This document shows, one piece after another, positions 57,185-64,000 of a stretch of 64,000 nucleotides of DNA. The stretch covers positions 5,542 to 69,541 of the forward strand of contig CABSNM010000010.1 in NCBI GenBank assembly GCA_902479065.1, written 5' to 3'. This stretch comes from an uncultured Collinsella sp. Its GTDB lineage: Bacteria; Actinomycetota; Coriobacteriia; Coriobacteriales; Coriobacteriaceae. Position 1 is the first letter of the stretch, and every line of letters starts with the position of its first letter. The notes below the pieces were generated by a model that had not been told where the DNA came from, ran no database searches, and saw only the letters and a program-made list of their open reading frames with translations. The position numbers and the translations under genes are program-made.

Positions 57185-59203
57185 TTAACCCATTTGCACG
57201 GCGAGCACGAGGAACACCACGAGTGCCGCGACGATGTAGCAGATATAGATGCTGTAGTTGCCGCCCTCGAGCTTAGTCGCGAGATCGGCGAGCTTCTCGA
57301 CACCCTTATGCGGGGCATCGACGAGAACCTTGTCGGGTACGGGCTCCACAGCCTCGGCCACACCGGTGAGCTTCTGGAAGAAGTGCGCGATGGACCAGCA
57401 GACGGCCGTGCAGCGGTCGCGCAGCGTGTAGAGCGGCTGCATAAACCAGGACACCTCGGAGGCAAAGGTCGTGGCCACGACGGGCATATGCTCGTTGGGA
57501 GCATAGCCGCATGCCCACGGCTGGGACTTCTGCACCTTGCCGACGGTCTTGAGCTTGCGATAGCCGCAGGCAAGGCCGACAAGCACCACGAGCGCAATGG
57601 CGATCGCGGGCGTGGAGGTGGCAGCGCCGGAGTACTGGTTCATGAGCTCCATGCCCTCGGCGGCAAACACGCCACCGTACGGATGCAGCACGGACGCGGC
57701 GACATCGACCAGCACGGGCGCGATCACGGGAGCGCCAATGCCCAGCACGACGCAGATGGCCGCGAGCAGGCCCTGCGCAAACACCATGGGGGCAGGAACC
57801 TCCTTGGCATTGGACGCGGCCTCGGAGCGGGGCGCGGAGGCAAAGGAGACGCCATAGGCCTTGACGAAGCACGTGACGGCCAGTGCGCCGGTAATTGCGA
57901 GCGCGACGGCAGCGAACACGGCCACGATCATGACGGCCTTGTCGCCCTGCATGGCAGCGTTAAACAGCGACTGGTAGGTAAACCACTCGGACACAAATCC
58001 GTTGAAGGGCGGGATGGCCGAGATGGCAAGCGCGCCAATAAGGAAGCAGATGGCCGTTGCCGGCATACGACGGAACAGGCCGCCCATCTTCTCCATATTG
58101 CGCGTACCCGTGGAGTACAGCAGCGCACCGGCGCCCAAGAACAGCTCGCCCTTAAACATCGCGTGGTTAAACGTGTGGTAGAGGGCGGCCATCAGAGCCA
58201 GGACGGCGATGCCGACCGAGTTGAGCGCCATGGCGGCCATGGAGGCGCCGACGCCGAGCAGAATGATGCCGATGTTCTCGACGGAGTGATAGGCCAGCAG
58301 GCGCTTGATGTCATGCTCCTGCAGGGCGAAGGCCACGCCGAGGACCGACGAGATCGCACCGAAGACCATGACCATAAGACCCCACCAGACCTGAACGCCA
58401 GAGGCGGAGAGCAGGTCGAGGCCCACCTTGAGGATACCGAAGATACCGATCTTGATCATGCCGCCGGACATGAGGGCCGACACGTTGGACGGCGCCTCGG
58501 GATGCGCCTTGGGCAGCCAGCCGTGCAGCGGGATGATACCGGCCTTGGCGCCAAAGCCAAAGAAGGCGAGCACGAAGCACACGGATGCGACCGCGGGGCT
58601 AAACTGCGTAGCGCGGAAATCCGCAAAGGCAAACGAGCCGCCGGCGAAGTTGGTCATGGTGAGGAAGCTCGCCATGATGAGCACAAAGCCCACGTGCGCG
58701 ATCACAAAGTAGAGCCAACCGCCATGGATGGAGTTCTCGTTCTCCTCGATCACGACCAGGAAGTACGAGGTCAGCGACATGAGCTCAAAGGCGACCAGGA
58801 ACCAAAACACGTTGTCGCCGGTGATGACGAGCATCATGGACGCCACGAAGGTGTTAAAGAAGAAGCCGGCGCGGCCCTTTTTGCCCGGGTACTCATCAAA
58901 GTAGTTGAGACCGTAGATTGAACCGGCAAACGCGAGCACCGAGATGAGCGCCACGAACAGGCCGGACAGCTGGTTGAGCAGCAGCTGGAAATGGGCAAAC
59001 GGGAAGAACACGATGGTGTCGACCGACGTGACATCGCCCAGCACGGCCTGGATACCGGCCACAAACGAAAGCACCGCGGCGACGGCGCCGATTAGGCAGC
59101 CGGCGGTCTTGGCGGCGTTATCGGCCTTGATCAGCAGAACCGAGGCGAGCGCACCGATGCACGAGACGGCAAGCGATGCGATAAACAGCGTCATGCTATC
59201 CAT
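57185..59203 (-). CDS. hyfB: Formate hydrogenlyase membrane subunit HyfB (NuoL-like)
   Basis: A 672-aa protein, the same size as E. coli HyfB. FLVAFELMSLTSYFLVVIEE bears the key Glu, and GIIPLHGWLPKAHPEAPSNVSALMSG the family signature. A C-terminal helix and soluble stretch follow. Third antiporter-like subunit. The first 8 bp overlap hyfA. Confidence 0.92.
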   Translation of the reverse strand: MDSMTLFIASLAVSCIGALASVLLIKADNAAKTAGCLIGAVAAVLSFVAGIQAVLGDVTSVDTIVFFPFAHFQLLLNQLSGLFVALISVLAFAGSIYGLNYFDEYPGKKGRAGFFFNTFVASMMLVITGDNVFWFLVAFELMSLTSYFLVVIEENENSIHGGWLYFVIAHVGFVLIMASFLTMTNFAGGSFAFADFRATQFSPAVASVCFVLAFFGFGAKAGIIPLHGWLPKAHPEAPSNVSALMSGGMIKIGIFGILKVGLDLLSASGVQVWWGLMVMVFGAISSVLGVAFALQEHDIKRLLAYHSVENIGIILLGVGASMAAMALNSVGIAVLALMAALYHTFNHAMFKGELFLGAGALLYSTGTRNMEKMGGLFRRMPATAICFLIGALAISAIPPFNGFVSEWFTYQSLFNAAMQGDKAVMIVAVFAAVALAITGALAVTCFVKAYGVSFASAPRSEAASNAKEVPAPMVFAQGLLAAICVVLGIGAPVIAPVLVDVAASVLHPYGGVFAAEGMELMNQYSGAATSTPAIAIALVVLVGLACGYRKLKTVGKVQKSQPWACGYAPNEHMPVVATTFASEVSWFMQPLYTLRDRCTAVCWSIAHFFQKLTGVAEAVEPVPDKVLVDAPHKGVEKLADLATKLEGGNYSIYICYIVAALVVFLVLAVQMG

Positions 59204-59813
59204 TGTTTACGCTCCCTTCTGCTTTCTCGGACAGGCCCTGGGCCACAGCGGTAACGTCGACGACCGGACCGTTTTCGATCGAGCGCAGGCGCTTGGCCTC
59301 GTCGAGCTCGCGATCGGCCGCGCCGCCCATGACGGTCAGCGCCTTGGTGGGGCACGCCGCCACACAATGCGGGCCGTCCGGATCGAAGGCGCACAGGTCG
59401 CACTTGACAGCGCAGGTGTACTGGCCAGGAGCCCACGTAAGCAGGCTGCTCAGGGACTTAGGATACGAAGGCGTCGGGTCGCACATGCCTGCGACACCGG
59501 CGATAGACGTGCCATCGGGATGGATGGCTCCGAAGGGGCACGCGATGGCGCACAGCCTGCACCCGATGCACTCCTGCTCCTTGACGTGGATGCGGTCGCC
59601 ATCGTGCTCGATGGCATTCACCGGGCAGACCTCGGCGCAGGGGGCACCCTCGCAATGGTGGCAGGCAAGGGCGGCCGAAATACCGCCGGTCTTCACGAGC
59701 GCCAGGCGCGGCGTATCCTGAAGACCCTGCATCCGGTGGGCGTCGGCACAGGCGGACTGGCATGTTCCGCAGCCGATGCACCTCTCCGGGTTGATGTCGA
59801 TGAAGCGGTTCAT
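59196..59813 (-). CDS. hyfA: Formate hydrogenlyase electron-transfer subunit HyfA (four Fe4S4)
   Basis: A 205-aa ferredoxin-like protein, the length of E. coli HyfA. The start is the ATG at 59811-59813, with GGAAG upstream; a GTG two codons earlier is possible. Cysteine clusters lie in CIGCGTCQSAC, CHHCEGAPCAEVCP, CIGCRLCAIACP and CDLCAFDPDGPHCVAACP. It moves electrons from FdhF toward the hydrogenase. Confidence 0.92.
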   Translation of the reverse strand: MNRFIDINPERCIGCGTCQSACADAHRMQGLQDTPRLALVKTGGISAALACHHCEGAPCAEVCPVNAIEHDGDRIHVKEQECIGCRLCAIACPFGAIHPDGTSIAGVAGMCDPTPSYPKSLSSLLTWAPGQYTCAVKCDLCAFDPDGPHCVAACPTKALTVMGGAADRELDEAKRLRSIENGPVVDVTAVAQGLSEKAEGSVNNG

Positions 59814-59835
59814 CCCCACTTCCTTTCAAAATAAC

Positions 59836-59870
59836 GGGCCGGGCTCCCGAACGTACGGGACGCCCGGCCC
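59836..59870 (-). terminator. Intergenic hairpin between fdhF and hyfA
   Basis: A GGGCCGGGC/GCCCGGCCC stem with an inner CCCG/CGGG pairing is followed by GTTATTTT on the minus strand. It could cut or stabilise the mRNA so that fdhF is made in excess over the hyf subunits. Confidence 0.6.
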
Positions 59871-59891
59871 AAAAAGCCAACGAGAACGGGA

Positions 59892-62114
59892 CTACACGAT
59901 TTGGTTCACGTGCGTCTCGTCGTCGAACTTGGCGGCACCGGGCTCAACGTCCTGGGGAGCGGCGGCGTCCACCAGAGCCTGCTTGAGCTCGGTGTACTGA
60001 CGCTCCACCTCGCCCTCAGCCCAGACCTGGTCGGCGATAGCGTCGACCTGGCAGGCGGAGAACTTGTCCTCGGGCGTATGCGAGACCGGGTCGACCTTGT
60101 GAATGGTCAGCTCGTTGCACTTGCCGATCCACCACTGGTAGGTCATGTAGACCGTGCCCTTGTTGATGCGATCGCTCACGTCGGCACGGCTGTATACCTG
60201 GCCGCGGCGGCTGTGAATCGAGACGATGTCGCCATTCTTGATGCCGCGCGCCTGGGCGTCCGCGGGATTCATGCGGACAAAACCGGGCTCGTCGGCAAGC
60301 AGCGCCAGCGTCTTGCAGTTGCCGGTCATCGAGCGGCAGCTGTAGTGGCCGACCTCGCGGACGGTGCACAGGATGAGCGGGTACTCATCGTCGGGAAGCT
60401 CGGAGGGCGCCTCCCAGTCGTGCGCCATCAGGTTGGCACGGCCATCCTTGGTGGTGAACTTGCCACCAGCGAACATGTCAGGCGTACCGTGGTCGTTCAC
60501 ATCGGTGCTCTTGACGGGCCACTGGGCGTAACCGCCCTCGGGAGCCATCTTCTCGTAGGTCGCGCCCACAAAGTTGGGGCACAGGCTAATGCACTCGTTC
60601 CAGATCTGCTCGGTGTTGTCGTAGTGCATGGGATAGCCCATGCGCGTAGACAGGTCCGCGAAGATCTCCCAGTCGTGACGGCACTCGCCCTTGGGCGGAA
60701 CAGCCGCGTCAAAGTGCTGGAAGCTACGGTCGGATGCGGTAAAGACACCCTCGTGCTCGCCCCAAGAGGTAGCGGGCAGGATGACGTCGGCGAGCATGGT
60801 CGTCTGCGTCATAAAGATGTCCTGGCAAATGAACAGATCCAGCTCGGAGAGCGTCTTGCGCATGCCGGCCGAATCGGGCTCGGTCTGCACCGGGTCCTCG
60901 CCGTAGTTGTAGAAGCAGTGCACCTTGCCCTCGTCGACCAGGTGGCCCAGGTCGGTGAGCTTGTAGCCCTCCTCGAGCGGGAGCTTTTCCTCGGGCACGC
61001 CCCAAGCCTTGGCAAACTTGGCACGCACAGCCGGGTCGGTGACTTTCTGGTAGCCAGGATACAGGTTGGGCAGCATGCCCATATCGCAGGAGCCCTGGAC
61101 GTTGTTCTGGCCACGCACGGGCGCGAGGCCGGAGTTGGGTTTGCCGATCTGGCCGGCAACGCAGGCGATGGAGGCGATGGTGTGCACCGTCTTCAGGTTC
61201 TGCTTCTGCTGGCATACGCCCATGCCCCAGCCAATGATGGCAGAGGGCTTCGCCGTGGCGTACATCTCGGCAGCTTGGTGGATCAACGCAGGCTCGACGC
61301 CCGTGATGTCCTGTACGGATTCGGGAGTGTAGTTCTTGATGGTCTCCCACCACTCGTCAAAGCCGTTCGTGTGCTCGGCGACGAATTCCTTGTCGTAGAG
61401 GCCATCGTTGACCAAGCAGTTGGCAAAGGCGTTGAGGAACGCAACGTTGCAACCGTTCTTGATCGGAAGGTAGAGATCGGCGATACGCGCAGTTTCGATA
61501 TGGCGCGGATCGGCGACGATGATCTTGCAACCCTTTTCTTTGGCTCGCACGATACGCCTTGCGACGATGGGGTGCGAATCGGCAGGGTTATAGCCGAAGA
61601 GGAAAATGCAGCCCGCATCCTCCATACCGGGGATGGAGCATGACATGCAACCTGAACCAACCGTGTCCATCAGACCGAGGACAGTAGGGCCGTGTCAAGT
61701 ACGGGCGCAGTTGTCCACGCTGTGGGTGCCGATGCACGCACGCGTAAACTTCTGCATGACGTAGTTCGCCTCATTGCCGCCGCCTCGCGAAGAGCCGGTG
61801 GTCATGACAGCGTTAGGACCATATTCGTCAATTATGGCCTGCATCTTAGATGCGGTGAAATCCAGTGCCTCGTCCCAGCTTACGCGCTCAAGATCCGCGC
61901 CCTTAGTGCGGCGGATCATCGGGTGCAGTACGCGAGGAGTCAAGATCTTGGTGTCGTTGATGAAGTCGTAGCCGCTCATGCCCTTAAGGCACAGCTCGCT
62001 CTGGTTGGTGATGCCGTTGAGCGGTTCGGTGCCCACGACCTGGCCGTTTTGGACCAGGAGGTTAAACTGGCAACCGGCGCCGCAGTACGGGCAGATCACT
62101 TTATGCTTCTCCAT
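59892..62114 (-). CDS. fdhF: Formate dehydrogenase H, selenocysteine-containing
   Basis: 740 aa when the UGA at 61695-61697 is read as selenocysteine. Upstream part: ATG at 62112-62114 with GGAGG 6 bp away, CPYCGAGCQFNLL for the Fe4S4 cluster, up to DNCART. Then Sec140, then HGPTVLGLMDTVGSG. Both flanks match FdhF (E. coli VUHGPS), and the residue number is the same as in E. coli. C-terminal molydop-binding domain present. It oxidises formate to CO2 and feeds HydN/HyfA. Annotation software will often split it into two reading frames at 61695. It is second in the hydN-fdhF-hyf unit. Confidence 0.96.
61662..61684 (-). promoter_or_regulatory. Bacterial SECIS hairpin in fdhF
   Basis: Ten nt after the UGA, CTGTCC pairs with GGACA-C-G (one bulged C), closing a 10-nt loop TCGGTCTGAT. 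The loop contains GGTCTG, as in the E. coli fdhF SECIS that SelB recognises. Confidence 0.8.
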
Positions 62115-62188
62115 GACACCCTCCTTCCTTTCTCTGCTACCGAATGCTCGGTACTTATTTGACAATCATTGGGCCTGTCGCCCGACGC

Positions 62189-62707
62189 TTACGCCTCGTT
62201 TTCGATGGTGGCGCGGGCACGCTCGGCAGTCAGTTCTGCCAGACGCTCCTCGTCTACCAGGGTGAGGCCCTTGGTCGGACACGCCTCGGCACACGCCGGA
62301 CCGCCGGGACGGTCCACGCACAGGTCGCACTTGAGCACGAAGCTCTTAGTCTGCGAACCCACGCGAACGTCACCCATCAAGACGGGGACCTGCGTGGTCG
62401 CCACGCTCACGGCGCCAAAGGGGCATGCCATGACGCAGCTCTTGCAGCCGATGCAGTTGTCCTCGTTGACGCCGATGCGATGGTTCTTTGGATCAAAGAA
62501 CAAGGCGCCCGTGGGGCAGGCCTTGGCGCACGGAGCGTCCTCGCAGTGGTGACATGCCACCGGCGCGGAAATCTCGTAGGTGCGCGTTACGCGCAAGCGA
62601 GGTGCGGCGATGTTGCCGGGAATATCGTGCGCCTCGATGCACGCCGCCATACAGGTTTGGCACCCAATGCAGCGTGAAGAATCAGCCACGACTCGTTTAT
62701 TGCCCAT
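62189..62707 (-). CDS. hydN: HydN-like electron-transfer ferredoxin
   Basis: A 172-aa protein from the ATG at 62705-62707, with GGAGGGAG upstream. Four cluster motifs: CIGCQTCMAAC, CHHCEDAPCAKACP, CIGCKSCVMACP and CDLCVDRPGGPACAEACP. It is similar in build to HyfA and works between FdhF and hydrogenase or in FdhF maturation. First gene of the formate hydrogenlyase unit. Confidence 0.9.
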   Translation of the reverse strand: MGNKRVVADSSRCIGCQTCMAACIEAHDIPGNIAAPRLRVTRTYEISAPVACHHCEDAPCAKACPTGALFFDPKNHRIGVNEDNCIGCKSCVMACPFGAVSVATTQVPVLMGDVRVGSQTKSFVLKCDLCVDRPGGPACAEACPTKGLTLVDEERLAELTAERARATIENEA

Positions 62708-62859
62708 GTTGTTCACTCCCTCCTGAATCCCATGCCGGAGAGACCCTGTCGACGTTGCCCCGGACCGCCCGTGGTCCGGCATCGACGAATCGAATGCATG
62801 CGGCGAAACATGCACTCGGTAGAGTTTCTCCAACGATATACAGGTTAAATATACGCAGT

Positions 62860-62910
62860 TGCAGGGGGCAAACTTGAGCATAGGCCCTGCAATACGGGTG
62901 TATTGCAGGG
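62860..62910. promoter_or_regulatory. Candidate operator upstream of hydN: palindrome plus extra half-site
   Basis: A perfect 26-bp inverted repeat CCCTGCAATAC-GGGT-GTATTGCAGGG (62885-62910) is accompanied by one more TTGCAGGG at 62860-62867. Three copies of the half-site stand in the hydN upstream region, before AT-rich sequence that could hold the promoter. Confidence 0.6.
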
Positions 62911-63135
62911 GTTTTGGCAGGTTGGAATTATTCTCTAGAAGCTATAAAGGTGAGTGTATTACATGCGTACATCCAAGGGAGATTTCACGCTCGTTTCTGA
63001 AAGATGTAGTACGTTTGTAATATCGTTTACACTCAATTACTCTAGTGCAATAAAGTAGTGGTTGTAAGATTGGCTATTATTAGCCGATGTTGTATTTGAC
63101 TATTCAAATTGCACGCTCATTAAGGGAGGCCAGTG
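62911..63135. other. AT-rich intergenic region between hydN and the toxin-antitoxin genes
   Basis: About 220 bp, much richer in A and T than the surrounding genes, with no reading frame of note. It must hold the start signals of the antitoxin gene. A GGCTATTATTAGCC palindrome at 63072-63085, about 50 bp before the antitoxin ATG, is a candidate operator. Confidence 0.5.
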
Positions 63136-63459
63136 ATGTCATCGACTCAAAAACGAGCCATCCTGCAGGTGCGCATTCGCGAGGAAGACAAGCAGCATGC
63201 CGAGCGTCTCTACGACGCCATGGGCACATCGCTCGCCGAGGCTGTCCGTCTATTTGTCGCTCAGAGTATTTTGATGCGCAAGCTCCCCTTTCAGCCGGTC
63301 GCCGTGCGCTCCAAGGACGGCACGTCCGCCTATGAACTGCTCAAAGCATATGGGGACCCCAATCGCCGCTCCGAGGAGCGCAATGCCTGGATTGAATACC
63401 TAGCCACAGAAAGCGACGAGTCGGTTTTGGGTCCCGAGGAAGTAGATATCCATGAGTAG
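63136..63459 (+). CDS. RelB/DinJ-family antitoxin
   Basis: A 107-aa protein with GGAGG 6 bp before the ATG at 63136. The N-terminal ribbon-helix-helix ILQVRIREEDKQHAERLYDAMGTSLAEAVRLFVAQSI, shortened here to its recognisable ends, is of RelB/DinJ type; the C-terminal part is acidic and probably wraps the toxin. It overlaps the toxin gene by 8 bp. Confidence 0.8.
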   Translation: MSSTQKRAILQVRIREEDKQHAERLYDAMGTSLAEAVRLFVAQSILMRKLPFQPVAVRSKDGTSAYELLKAYGDPNRRSEERNAWIEYLATESDESVLGPEEVDIHE

Positions 63460-63928
63460 CACCATCATCGACGAGACCGTCATCCTTCGCTACCTGCTTG
63501 ACGACGACGAGGTCCTGTCACCGCGCGCTGCCAAGGTCATCGCCACGCGCACCGCACGTGTCTACCCCGAAATCATCACGCGCGTCGTGGTCACGCTGCG
63601 CGACGTCTATAAGGTTCCCCGCGTTGAAATTGCTGCGGCCATGAAAAGGCTGCTCGATGACGTCATGGTCGACGAGCCCACCGTTGTCGCCCTTGCCGTC
63701 AAACTCTTCGGCAAGACCCATATGGACTTTACCGACTGCCTCCTCGCAGCCCGAACCGCCATCTACAACGATGATGTCGTGAGCTTTGGCAAGCCCATCA
63801 TCCAAGGCATGATCGACTACCGCCGCCAGCGCCAAACCGCCGCCGACGCCCGCAGCCGAAGCACCGACGCCCGCGGACACGGCACCGACTCCACCATCGA
63901 CAAGCTCCGCCACCACGGTCGCCACTAA
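63452..63928 (+). CDS. PIN-domain toxin
   Basis: A 158-aa protein. IIDETVILRYLLDDDEVLS matches the first PIN motif with the catalytic acid, and MDFTDCLLAARTAIYNDDVVSFGK the C-terminal acids and strand. PIN toxins are RNases. The last 35 residues are rich in Arg, Asp and Ser and lie outside the domain. It is paired with a RelB-like antitoxin rather than a VapB type. The stop at 63926-63928 precedes the adapter, so the gene is complete. Confidence 0.75.
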   Translation: MSSTIIDETVILRYLLDDDEVLSPRAAKVIATRTARVYPEIITRVVVTLRDVYKVPRVEIAAAMKRLLDDVMVDEPTVVALAVKLFGKTHMDFTDCLLAARTAIYNDDVVSFGKPIIQGMIDYRRQRQTAADARSRSTDARGHGTDSTIDKLRHHGRH

Positions 63929-63962
63929 CCGGCAGGCAACGGCATCGCCCGCCCCTCAGCCC

Positions 63963-64000
63963 CTGTCTCTTATACACATCTGACGCTGCCGACGACTCCT
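63963..64000. other. Illumina Nextera adapter (not genomic)
   Basis: CTGTCTCTTATACACATCT (63963-63981) is the Nextera transposase mosaic end and GACGCTGCCGACGA (63982-63995) the adjoining adapter. The final CTCCT would be the first bases of the index. This is library-construction sequence left at a contig end. Confidence 0.97.

Noticed and set aside
59892..62165. fdhF as a pseudogene or two genes split by a stop at 61695
   Set aside because: The UGA aligns with the selenocysteine of FdhF, a SECIS hairpin follows, and selA, selB and selC are encoded nearby.

Overview
The window looks like about 64 kb from a Collinsella-type gut actinobacterium (Coriobacteriia). The reasons are high GC, no sigma-54 regulator beside the formate hydrogenlyase genes, a complete selenocysteine decoding set, sucrose PTS genes, and NusA, IF2 and Clp proteins of actinobacterial or Coriobacteria-like appearance. 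The genus is inferred from protein character and gene content, not from a 16S gene. The last 38 bases are Illumina Nextera adapter, so the true contig ends at about 63962.

Layout. 1-6.3 kb is the translation operon rimP-nusA-infB-rbfA-nrnA-truB, read right to left, with a strong promoter followed by a terminator-like leader hairpin. 6.4-12.5 kb carries leuS, an IMP dehydrogenase, a ModE-like regulator and a PLP-fold protein that lacks the catalytic lysine. 12.5-16.8 kb is a sucrose locus (LacI regulator, EIIBC, sucrose-6-phosphate hydrolase) with three matching operators. 17-20.5 kb holds a DUF4956 membrane protein behind a truncated VTC gene, thrS, and a zinc-ribbon membrane protein. 21-24.3 kb, on the plus strand, is a GlpA/GlpB-like/DUF1667 dehydrogenase set. 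An M24 peptidase, folC, valS, clpX, clpP, tig and tRNA-Leu follow. 34.6-38.4 kb encodes a molybdenum hydroxylase (Mo/Fe-S and FAD subunits), then glutamate dehydrogenase.

40.2-62.7 kb is one physiological block built around selenium, molybdenum and formate: a DUF3343 Se/S-carrier-like protein, mobA, tRNA-Sec, selB, selA, a molybdopterin oxidoreductase, a formate channel, and a complete hyfABCDEFGHIJ-type formate hydrogenlyase with its protease. These are preceded by fdhF (in-frame UGA = Sec140, with a visible SECIS hairpin) and hydN. Formate would be oxidised by FdhF, electrons passed through HydN/HyfA/HyfH to the NiFe hydrogenase HyfG/HyfI, and H2 made at a membrane module with three antiporter-like subunits. 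A RelB-like/PIN toxin-antitoxin pair closes the window.

The least explained material is intergenic. At least five families of nested inverted repeats share one design. A short core is conserved between copies and the flanking arms are almost perfectly self-complementary within a copy. The arm sequences differ largely or partly between copies (F1 and F2 share nearly the same arms; F3 differs). The families are: (1) about 120-bp elements beside leuS, valS and folC with compensatory changes in the inner stem; (2) two elements with a 44-45-nt core; (F) three hairpins with 21-26-bp arms and exactly 23-nt loops; (G) two long elements with a 40-nt conserved core; (H) a 337-bp array of nine 16-bp motifs in alternating orientation with an 80-bp period. 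Families F, G and a REP-like motif are arranged as a mirror image on both sides of the M24 peptidase gene. These are the best candidates for an undescribed system.
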